Shown here: in pieces, positions 1 to 4,930 of the stretch | Numbering within the stretch: the first letter of the stretch is position 1 | Layout of the letters: each line of letters opens with the position of its first letter | From: SG8-41 sp032123035 | GTDB lineage: Bacteria; Pseudomonadota; Gammaproteobacteria; Burkholderiales; SG8-41 | DNA: 5,140 nt | Reading direction: 5' to 3' | Assembly: GCA_032123035.1 (NCBI GenBank) | Contig: JAQBFV010000196.1 | Coordinates: forward strand, 1 to 5,140 | Program-made: the position numbers and the translations under genes | Notes under the pieces: model-generated | What the model saw: the letters and a program-made list of their open reading frames with translations, nothing else | The model's database searches: none | What the model was told of the DNA's origin: nothing

Positions 1-1
1 C

Positions 2-49
2 TACTCGGATTCGTTCACGCCTTCTGTGCCCGAGGCCGGCCCCGCGTGA
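2..49 (+). CDS. possible C-terminal end of an unidentified plus-strand gene (partial)
   Basis: One plus-strand frame is open from the window edge to a TGA at 47-49 and would encode the tail YSDSFTPSVPEAGPA. Its codons are mostly G/C-ending, and the AT-rich repeat DNA begins right after it, which fits a gene end. A second plus frame is also open, to a TAG at 55-57. A minus-strand reading ending in TAG at 1-3 has an in-frame stop shortly upstream and is unlikely. If real, this gene converges on hemY. Fifteen codons are too few to identify a family or to exclude chance. Confidence 0.2.
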   Translation, partial: YSDSFTPSVPEAGPA

Positions 50-96
50 CTGTTTAGGCGCAACTAGAACGTAACGCAAAAATTAAGAAAATATCA

Positions 97-124
97 TTAG
101 CTGCAGATAAACGCAGATTTAACG
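97..124 (+). repeat. short tandem 10-mer repeat, GCAGATAAAC type, copy 1
   Basis: The units GCAGATAAAC (103-112) and GCAGATTTAAC (113-123) lie in tandem, preceded by TTAGCT. The first 23 bases match the minus-strand copy at the 3' end of hemC (3812 downward) at all but two positions, so the two copies are inverted relative to each other. They bracket hemD, hemX and hemY. Confidence 0.75.
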
Positions 125-147
125 AAGAGAAAAAATAAAAATTAGAC

Positions 148-167
148 GCCGATTCACGCCGATAAGC
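148..167 (+). repeat. short tandem 10-mer repeat, GCCGAT variant
   Basis: Two adjacent 10-mers, GCCGATTCAC and GCCGATAAGC, share the GCNGAT core and the spacing of the GCAGATAAAC units found 25 bases earlier and at the end of hemC. They are probably a diverged member of the same family. No coding potential is seen. Confidence 0.6.
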
Positions 168-180
168 CCCAACATTGAAC

Positions 181-197
181 CGCCAAGACGCCAAGAG
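181..197 (+). repeat. short tandem 8-mer repeat, CGCCAAGA
   Basis: Two exact tandem copies of CGCCAAGA (181-188 and 189-196) are followed by the related GAAGCAAGA. The unit differs in length and sequence from the 10-mers before it and the 7-mers after it, so the region is a patchwork and not one long array. Confidence 0.6.
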
Positions 198-218
198 AAG
201 CAAGAATTAAGAGCAGTT

Positions 219-267
219 ACTCATCACCCATCACGCTCCACTCACGACTCACGATTCACGGATTCTC
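219..267 (+). repeat. heptanucleotide repeat array abutting the hemY stop
   Basis: Seven consecutive 7-base blocks can be read: ACTCATC, ACCCATC, ACGCTCC, ACTCACG, ACTCACG, ATTCACG and a degenerate GATTCTC. Two are identical and most of the others fit a consensus near ACTCACG. The last block runs into the hemY stop codon (plus strand TCA at 266-268). The same 7-mer family appears after hemX and after hemD. Confidence 0.75.
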
Positions 268-1477
268 ATAGCGGCGTGCGGCGGCGCCCGTCCGTGACAA
301 CCTTAAGCTGCGCGAGCGCGAGGGTGAAGCTCTCACTTCGATGGAACTGCGCGGCCTCCGTGTTTCCAAGCTTCTCGTGCAGGCCGGCTAGCGAGAGATG
401 AGCCGAGTAGGTCGGCTCGACCGCAATGCTCGCCTCGAGATAGCTTTGTGCCTTGCCCCAGAGTTCCTGTGTGCTGCACAACCTGCCCAACGAAAGCAGC
501 AGCACGGCGTCGCGCGGGTAGGACTTTAGCCAGCTTTCCGCCCGCTCGATGCGCCGCAACGCGTCGCCCCCGTCGCATTCGGCATAGAGCGCAACAAGGT
601 CGCTGTCCCAGCTCGACTCGAGCGCCTCCTCGATGACGCGGTATGCCTGCGCGCATCCCTCGAGCGCGATGAAGCAACGCGCGGCCGCGCCCGCGATCCG
701 GTTGTCCGTGCGCTCTTTCGCCGGCACCTTGCGCCACGCTTCTTCCAGCGCCGTCAGGTCGAGCGCCTTGCGCGTCAGGTTCTCGACCAGCGCGACGCGG
801 CGAATTTGCGTCGCCTGGTCGGCGTCGAACACTTTGCGCCGCTGCAGCTCGTTCACCAGCGCGAGCGCCTGGTCCCAGTTGCGCAGCTGCTGCTGCGCCG
901 TCAGCTCGAGCCGCAGCGCTGCGGTATGCCGGCGCGGCAACCGCTGCAGCACCTCGAGCGCCTCCTCGAAGCGACGCTGATCCAGCAGCAGCTCGGCCTC
1001 GGTGACCATTCGCATCGGCTGGTCGCCGCCCGCCGCGGCCGCGGCGCGCGCGAGATAGCCGTCGCGCCGCTCATAAGCGCACAGACCGTGTGCCGCGCGC
1101 GCGGCAATGACCGCGCTCAGATCCGGCTGCTCACCCATGTCAAGGGCGCGCCGCGCCGCTTTCTCGGCGCGCGCATAGCGACCTGCGAAATACTCGTGCA
1201 GCGCGGTGGCGAGGGTCGCGCGCGCCTTCCTGCGCCGGCGCGCCGCCCGGTACTCGCGCACCTGGCCCGGCAAGCGCGCCGTGGCCGCAAACATCCGGAC
1301 GATGAGGTAGAAGATGATGAAGGCCGCGGCCAGCAGCAGCAAAAGGAGGTTGAGCGAGAGCTCGATGCGATAGGGCGGGGAAACCACCAGCACGTAGCCG
1401 GTGCTGTAGCGCGCGAGCAGGGTCAGGCCCACCGCGATCGCGACGATCATCACGATCCAGATCAGCGCCCGCAACAC
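266..1477 (-). CDS. hemY: HemY-type haem-biosynthesis-associated TPR membrane protein
   Basis: This 403-residue protein has the usual proteobacterial HemY length and layout. Two membrane helices lie at about 4-23 and 42-62, with the HemY_N signature GYVLVVSPPYRIELSLN between them (27-43). A basic stretch (78-86) and a long helical region follow, with TPR-like repeats clearest at about 322-385 (SYPRDAVLLLSLGRL, then the pair around LEASIAVEPTY). The GTG start at 1477 is chosen because a strong GGAGG (complement at 1485-1489) lies 7 bases upstream. It is the last gene of the hemCDXY set and follows hemX by 148 bp. This is the proteobacterial HemY, unrelated to the Bacillus protoporphyrinogen oxidase of the same name. 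Its biochemical role is uncertain; a scaffolding role for haem enzymes at the inner membrane is a family-level proposal. Confidence 0.93.
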   Translation of the reverse strand: MLRALIWIVMIVAIAVGLTLLARYSTGYVLVVSPPYRIELSLNLLLLLLAAAFIIFYLIVRMFAATARLPGQVREYRAARRRRKARATLATALHEYFAGRYARAEKAARRALDMGEQPDLSAVIAARAAHGLCAYERRDGYLARAAAAAGGDQPMRMVTEAELLLDQRRFEEALEVLQRLPRRHTAALRLELTAQQQLRNWDQALALVNELQRRKVFDADQATQIRRVALVENLTRKALDLTALEEAWRKVPAKERTDNRIAGAAARCFIALEGCAQAYRVIEEALESSWDSDLVALYAECDGGDALRRIERAESWLKSYPRDAVLLLSLGRLCSTQELWGKAQSYLEASIAVEPTYSAHLSLAGLHEKLGNTEAAQFHRSESFTLALAQLKVVTDGRRRTPL

Positions 1478-1484
1478 GCGTCCG

Positions 1485-1489
1485 CCTCC
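1485..1489 (-). promoter_or_regulatory. ribosome binding site of hemY
   Basis: On the minus strand GGAGG precedes the GTG at 1477 with a 7-base spacer. It fixes this non-ATG start and is the clearest Shine-Dalgarno of the four hem genes. Confidence 0.75.
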
Positions 1490-1513
1490 GGATTTTGAAG
1501 AAAGATCCCCGAC

Positions 1514-1542
1514 CGCCCGGTCACACGGCTGAACGCCGGGCG
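1514..1542 (-). repeat. inverted repeat in the hemX-hemY spacer
   Basis: CGCCCGG (1514-1520) and CCGGGCG (1536-1542) form a perfect 7-bp GC-only stem with a 15-base loop in the hemX-hemY leader. No T-run follows it on the minus strand, so a terminator is unlikely. It could be a processing or attenuating hairpin or chance in GC-rich DNA. Confidence 0.3.
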
Positions 1543-1601
1543 CGGCATATCAACGAGCCGCACACGGCAGCCGGGCAGCAAACTGGCGCCGACGGTTGGT
1601 C

Positions 1602-1629
1602 CGATCACGGTTCACCGGTCACTGATTAC
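1602..1629 (+). repeat. heptanucleotide repeat overlapping the hemX stop
   Basis: Four consecutive 7-base blocks on the plus strand are CGATCAC, GGTTCAC, CGGTCAC and TGATTAC. Shifted by one base they read GATCACG, GTTCACC, GGTCACT, GATTACG, which matches the ACTCACG/ATTCACG family downstream of hemY. The hemX stop (TTA at 1626-1628 on plus) is part of the last block. Confidence 0.6.
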
Positions 1630-2753
1630 GGCTTCTGAGTAGCTTCTGCTCGCGCGCGCCGGTAGCCACGCATCGCCTCGAGCGAGGCCGAGATGTCCGG
1701 TACTTCGGCGCTCAGTTCCGCCGCGTGCAGGTTCGACAGCATTGTGACGTCGCGCGCGACGGCGTCGTTGCGCACATCGTAGTAGCGCTGCAGCCAGTCG
1801 CGCGCTGCGCCGAGGTCGGCCTTGTAGCTCTGCATATCGCGCGCGAGCAGGCCGAGCCGGGCGCCGAGCAATCGCAGCTTGAGATTCTCGCGCAGGAAAA
1901 ATGCCTGCGAGGGCGCCAGCAGGGGAATATCGGGGCGGTCCATGCGCTGCACCCGCACCAGCCGTTTCAGCTCTTCCCAGGTCTCGCGCAACAGCCGCTT
2001 CCAGAGCGGCTCCTCGGCCCCCCCGGGGGCGGACCGCGCGCCGGGCTGAGGCCGCACGTCCATGGACAGGGGCAGCTTGTCCACGCGGACGAGGAGTTCG
2101 TCGAGCTGCGCGCTGATGCCAATGGTGTCGACCGTGGCGAGCCCTTGTAGCCGGGCGATGTCGTCGCTGATCGCCTGGCGCACCCCGGCCAACTGGGGTT
2201 GCGCCAGCCGCTGGAGCTTTCCCTCCGCCGTCCTCAAGGCAGCGAGCGCCGTCTTAACATTGCCGCTGAGTCGCAGCTGCTGGCTCGCGATGATGAGCGT
2301 CTGCTCGATCTCCACGACAGCCCAGTCGTCACGGTTGCGGGAGAGGCCCTGGAGCAATGTTTCCAGCGCAGCGAGCTGTGCCTGGGTTTGCCCGAGGCGA
2401 CTTTCCAGCGCGCCCAACTTGCCTTGAACCGCAGAGATCGCCTCGCCCACCTGCTCCGCGACGCGGCGGTTCTCGAGCGCCTTCACATCCGCGTTGGCCA
2501 GTTTCTGCGCCAACTCCTTGCGCATGACACCGGTTTCGGTGCGGCCTTGGTACCAATACCACCCGAACAACCCCGCGACGATGACGATGACCATGAACCC
2601 AAGGCCGACGCCGCGCCACCCCAGCGTGCGCGCCGGCGCGGCGACGGGCTCAGCCGCGGACTCTGCTCCTGCCGGCTCAGCAGCAGTTTCCTGCTCAGAC
2701 CCCGGCACGGGCTCTGCTTCCGGCTGCGTTTTCTCCTGCGGGGATTCGCTCAT
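1626..2753 (-). CDS. hemX: HemX family inner-membrane protein
   Basis: This 375-residue protein has the HemX (PF04375-type) architecture. A Glu/Ala/Pro-rich cytoplasmic N-terminus (1-40) leads to one membrane helix at about 48-68 (GVGLGFMVIVIVAGLFGWYW). A coiled-coil-like segment (76-137) follows, then the conserved block ASQQLRLSGN with downstream leucines (156-180), and the conserved LLAPSQAFFLRENLKLRLL (278-296) in the C-terminal part. The topology suggests an inner-membrane anchor with the bulk in the periplasm. Family members are often labelled uroporphyrinogen-III C-methyltransferase, but no SAM-methyltransferase motifs are visible here, so that name should not be used. An in-frame stop seven codons upstream, with no start codon between, makes the ATG at 2753 the first possible start, despite no clear Shine-Dalgarno. 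It lies 162 bp after hemD and 148 bp before hemY. Function is unknown beyond its linkage to haem synthesis. Confidence 0.93.
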   Translation of the reverse strand: MSESPQEKTQPEAEPVPGSEQETAAEPAGAESAAEPVAAPARTLGWRGVGLGFMVIVIVAGLFGWYWYQGRTETGVMRKELAQKLANADVKALENRRVAEQVGEAISAVQGKLGALESRLGQTQAQLAALETLLQGLSRNRDDWAVVEIEQTLIIASQQLRLSGNVKTALAALRTAEGKLQRLAQPQLAGVRQAISDDIARLQGLATVDTIGISAQLDELLVRVDKLPLSMDVRPQPGARSAPGGAEEPLWKRLLRETWEELKRLVRVQRMDRPDIPLLAPSQAFFLRENLKLRLLGARLGLLARDMQSYKADLGAARDWLQRYYDVRNDAVARDVTMLSNLHAAELSAEVPDISASLEAMRGYRRARAEATQKP

Positions 2754-2819
2754 GCGACGTGATGGGCTGGCTCAGCCGATAGTATGGAGCGTCGTCCACG
2801 GTGCCGCAACACTAACGCC

Positions 2820-2868
2820 CGTGACTCGTGAGTGGTGACTCGCGCGCGTTGACTCATGAGTGATGACC
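2820..2868 (-). repeat. heptanucleotide repeat array in the hemD-hemX spacer
   Basis: Seven consecutive 7-base blocks read on plus as CGTGACT, CGTGAGT, GGTGACT, CGCGCGC, GTTGACT, CATGAGT and GATGACC. On the minus strand most become AGTCACG, ACTCACG, AGTCACC, AGTCAAC, ACTCATG and GGTCATC, the same family as the array after hemY but in the opposite orientation. One central block (CGCGCGC) has no similarity yet keeps the phase. Confidence 0.7.
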
Positions 2869-2875
2869 TGAAATC

Positions 2876-2912
2876 TTGGGACGAGCACGACACCGGATAC
2901 CCATCATCCCAA
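2876..2912 (-). repeat. weak inverted repeat just after hemD
   Basis: TTGGGA (2876-2881) and TCCCAA (2907-2912) could pair as a 6-bp stem with a 25-base loop, starting 3 bases past the hemD stop on the minus strand. The stem is short and no T-run follows, so this is not a convincing terminator. hemX downstream would probably still be co-transcribed. Confidence 0.2.
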
Positions 2913-2915
2913 AGG

Positions 2916-3713
2916 TTATCCTTGGCCGCTCGCGGTGGTGAGGTGTTCTTTCAATGCGTTCATCAGGCCCTCGTCGGCGGGTTCGGTGACGATCACGCGC
3001 GCGAGCCCTAGCTCGCGCGCGACCTCGGCGATGCGCGGATGCGGCACGAACACCGGCGTCTTGCGCAACCCCTGACGCCCGAGGGCGCCGATCATCTCGT
3101 AGAGATTGCGCAGGCCTTCGCTGCTGGTCACCGTGACCGCGTCGAGCTCGTTGCCCGCCCACGCCTTGAGCAGCGGCGCCGCATCCAGATTGGGCGTGCC
3201 GCGGCGATAGCATTCCGCGTATTCCACGCGTGCACCGCGCGCCTTCAAGGTGTCGCCGAGCAGCTCGCGGCCGCCCTCGCCGCGGAAGATCACGACGCGC
3301 TTGCCCCGCATCTCCTGCAGCTCGGGCAACTCGAGCAGCGCCTCGCTGTCGAAGCGGCGCGCCGGTGCAATTGCGTTGGTCACCCCGAAGCGTGCGAGTT
3401 CCTTCACGCCCCCGCGGCCAATCGCGGCGCACAGCAGGGCGGGCGGCAGCGCGCGGTGCGCCGTGATCAGGTTCATGGCCTTGTTCACTGCATTGGGGCT
3501 GATGAACACGGCGAGATCGAATTCGTCGAGGCGCGCGACAACGGCCAGCAACGGCTTGAGGTCCTCCACGTCGTGGATCTCCAGCACCGGAAACAGCATT
3601 GCCTCACCTCCGGCGGCATGGATCATCTCGGCCAACTCCCGCGCCTGCTGCGCCGGGCGCGTGACCACGATGCGACGGCCGGCGAGTGGACCCTTCGCGT
3701 TGGAATCAGGCAT
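2916..3713 (-). CDS. hemD: uroporphyrinogen-III synthase
   Basis: HemD converts linear hydroxymethylbilane to uroporphyrinogen III, inverting ring D before closing the ring; it acts in the cytosol. The 265 residues fit the family (about 250-265). Low-identity but typical landmarks appear in order: VVTRP (16-20) with QQA following, the AGGEAMLFPVLEI strand (34-46), VFISPNAV (69-76), AIGRGGVKEL (97-106), a DSEALL segment (122-127), VIFRGEGGREL (141-151), AECYRR (166-171), VTSSEGLRNL (195-204) and a final HPRIAEVARELG (225-236). These fit the two-domain alpha/beta fold with hinge. The ATG at 3713 is the only good start, although no strong Shine-Dalgarno is seen. It follows hemC by 75 bp, consistent with HemC passing its unstable product to HemD. 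Domain order is complete and no frameshift is seen. Confidence 0.95.
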   Translation of the reverse strand: MPDSNAKGPLAGRRIVVTRPAQQARELAEMIHAAGGEAMLFPVLEIHDVEDLKPLLAVVARLDEFDLAVFISPNAVNKAMNLITAHRALPPALLCAAIGRGGVKELARFGVTNAIAPARRFDSEALLELPELQEMRGKRVVIFRGEGGRELLGDTLKARGARVEYAECYRRGTPNLDAAPLLKAWAGNELDAVTVTSSEGLRNLYEMIGALGRQGLRKTPVFVPHPRIAEVARELGLARVIVTEPADEGLMNALKEHLTTASGQG

Positions 3714-3779
3714 CAGGCTAGCGTCAATGTTTGCGAATGCGCGCCGCTTAGCCGAAACCGATCGGAGCGCATGTTGAAC

Positions 3780-3812
3780 GTTCTGCGTTTATCCGCGTTT
3801 ATCTGCTGCTAA
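3780..3812 (-). repeat. short tandem 10-mer repeat, GCAGATAAAC type, copy 2, containing the hemC stop
   Basis: Read on the minus strand after TTAGCA, the units are GCAGATAAAC (3806-3797), GCGGATAAAC (3796-3787) and a partial GCAGAAC (3786-3780). The hemC stop TAA (3791-3789) lies inside the second unit, and the last seven residues, LAADKRG, are written by the repeat. The leucine is a TTA codon, unusual for this GC-rich gene. Confidence 0.75.
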
Positions 3813-4733
3813 CTGGTTTTCGAGTTCCCTCAGGATCGCGTCAGCGCCTCCGGATTTGAGCTCTTCAGCGAGCGCGATGCCGAGCGCCTCCGCGTCGGCC
3901 GCAGCGCCCGTGCGTTCCCCGGCAATCATCCGGCTTCCGTCGGGCGCCCCAACGAACGCGCGCAAGCGCAACTGCGTGCCGCTCAGCTGGGCATAGGCCC
4001 CGAGCGGCACGTTGCAGCTGCCCGAAAGCGCGCGAGATAGCGCTCGCTCCGCCGTCACGCACAGCATCGTGTCGCGGTGCCCCAGGGGTTTTAGCAGCTC
4101 GAGGACTTCGGCTCGGTCGGCGCGGCATTCCAGGGCCAGCGCGCCCTGCCCCGGCGCGGGCAGGCTCTCCTCCGGCTCGAGCAACGCCGTCACGCGCTGC
4201 TCGAGTCCGAGGCGCCTGAGTCCGGCGGCCGCCAGCAGGATTGCATCGAACGCGCCTTCGTCCAGTTTGCGCAAACGGGTGGTCACGTTGCCGCGCAACG
4301 GTCGCACCTCGAGACGGGAATGGTGGGCACGCACCTGGCATTCGCGGCGCAAGCTGGAAGTGCCAACCCGCGCGCCCGCGGGCAGTGCGGCGAGCCCCGG
4401 GTAGCGTCCAGAGATGAAAGCGTCGCGGGGATCCTCACGCTCCATGACCACGCCCAGCGCAAAGCCCGCGGGCAGGTGCATCGGCACATCTTTCATGGAG
4501 TGCACGGCAAGATCGGCGCGGCCGGATTCGAGCGCGTCCTCCAACTCCTTGATGAACAGCCCCTTGCCGCCGATCTTGGCCAGCGAGACATCGAGCCGAC
4601 GGTCACCCTCCGTGGTCAGGCCGAGCACCGTGATTTCCGCGCGCGGGTATAACCCGGCCAGCCGTGACTGGACGTGGCGCGCCTGCCACATTGCAAGCGC
4701 GCTTTCGCGCGACGCGATAACAATGCGCCGCAT
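3789..4733 (-). CDS. hemC: hydroxymethylbilane synthase (porphobilinogen deaminase)
   Basis: HemC condenses four porphobilinogens into hydroxymethylbilane in the cytosol, using a covalent dipyrromethane cofactor. From the ATG at 4733 the protein is 314 residues, close to the usual ~310. Key residues are visible: RRIVIASRESALAMWQA at the N-terminus (Arg9), IGGKGLF (54-60), HSMKDVP with catalytic Asp82, TSSLRR (Arg129/130), RPLRGNVTTRL (Arg147, Arg153), APGQGALALE (193-202) and the cofactor cysteine Cys240 in SGSCNVPLGAY. Several match E. coli numbering with a constant shift of two. A TTG at 4766 would add 11 residues (MALSGNVAGAA), but the family normally begins at the MRRIVIASR-like segment and a short GGGG lies 5 bases before the ATG, so the shorter form is preferred. 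The last seven residues come from a short repeat. It is the first of the four hem genes. Confidence 0.96.
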   Translation of the reverse strand: MRRIVIASRESALAMWQARHVQSRLAGLYPRAEITVLGLTTEGDRRLDVSLAKIGGKGLFIKELEDALESGRADLAVHSMKDVPMHLPAGFALGVVMEREDPRDAFISGRYPGLAALPAGARVGTSSLRRECQVRAHHSRLEVRPLRGNVTTRLRKLDEGAFDAILLAAAGLRRLGLEQRVTALLEPEESLPAPGQGALALECRADRAEVLELLKPLGHRDTMLCVTAERALSRALSGSCNVPLGAYAQLSGTQLRLRAFVGAPDGSRMIAGERTGAAADAEALGIALAEELKSGGADAILRELENQLAADKRG

Positions 4734-4766
4734 CGCTGCCCCGGCGACATTACCGCTCAACGCCAA

Positions 4767-4930
4767 CCTCGCGAAATGCTTTCAAGCCGATCCCTGCCAC
4801 ACCTCCCGGTCGCGGCGATTCTAGCATGCGCAACCACCGCGTCCTGCGCGCAAAGCATCGGGCAGCTGCCGCGTGCCGGCGATTTCGCAATGCTGGCCAA
4901 AGAAGCACGCACGCGGCGCGCGGCGCAGGA
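4767..4930. other. intergenic leader upstream of hemC
   Basis: About 160 bp separate the unknown upstream gene from hemC. The candidate hemC promoter lies here, along with a 10-bp palindrome GGCAGCTGCC (4861-4870). No clear rho-independent terminator for the upstream gene was seen. A plus-strand frame from 4776 crosses it but is not convincing as a gene. Confidence 0.5.
4818..4826 (-). promoter_or_regulatory. candidate extended -10 promoter for hemC
   Basis: On the minus strand TGCTAGAAT matches an extended -10 element (TGN followed by TAGAAT, one mismatch to TATAAT). No good -35 box lies 16-18 bases upstream, as expected for extended -10 promoters. Transcription would begin near 4811, leaving a leader of roughly 75-80 bases before the hemC ATG. 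It may drive hemC and the genes after it. Confidence 0.4.

Larger units (their letters stand above)
58..265. other. AT-rich, repeat-filled non-coding stretch 3' of hemY
   Basis: No credible gene is present. The stretch is clearly more AT-rich than the genes, with A-rich runs around 77-92 and 126-143. It holds several different short tandem repeats one after another: 10-mers at 103-123 and 148-167, 8-mers at 181-196 and 7-mers at 219-260. I see no GC-rich hairpin followed by a T-run that would be a convincing terminator for the hem operon, so transcription termination here is unresolved. Confidence 0.7.

Noticed and set aside
97..267. CRISPR array
   Set aside because: The repeats are 7-10 bases, imperfect and directly tandem; there are no 23-45 base repeats with unique spacers and no cas genes.
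266..1477. HemY as protoporphyrinogen oxidase
   Set aside because: That name belongs to the Bacillus FAD enzyme. No N-terminal GxGxxG dinucleotide-binding motif is present; the protein has two membrane helices and TPR-like repeats.
806..1498. Long plus-strand open frame of 230 codons opposite hemY
   Set aside because: It mirrors hemY on the other strand; GC-rich coding DNA often leaves the antisense frame open. Its product is Arg/Gln/His-rich without domains, while hemY has clear family features.
1514..1542. Rho-independent terminator between hemX and hemY
   Set aside because: The 7-bp stem has a 15-base loop and no following T-run on the minus strand, so it was kept only as a weak inverted repeat.
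1626..2753. HemX as uroporphyrinogen-III C-methyltransferase
   Set aside because: This is a common label, but the protein is a single-helix membrane protein with a coiled coil and no SAM-binding methyltransferase motifs.
2199..2762. Plus-strand open frame of 187 codons opposite hemX
   Set aside because: It is antisense to the conserved HemX coding sequence and its product is rich in Arg and Leu without known motifs.
2854..3432. Minus-strand open frame of 192 codons overlapping hemD in another frame
   Set aside because: It is a frame-shifted shadow of hemD; the product is dominated by Arg and Ala and runs through the non-coding 7-mer spacer.
3039..3812. Plus-strand open frame of 257 codons opposite hemD
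   Set aside because: It is antisense to a confident hemD and its product has low-complexity, Arg/Gln/Ala-rich composition with no recognisable family.
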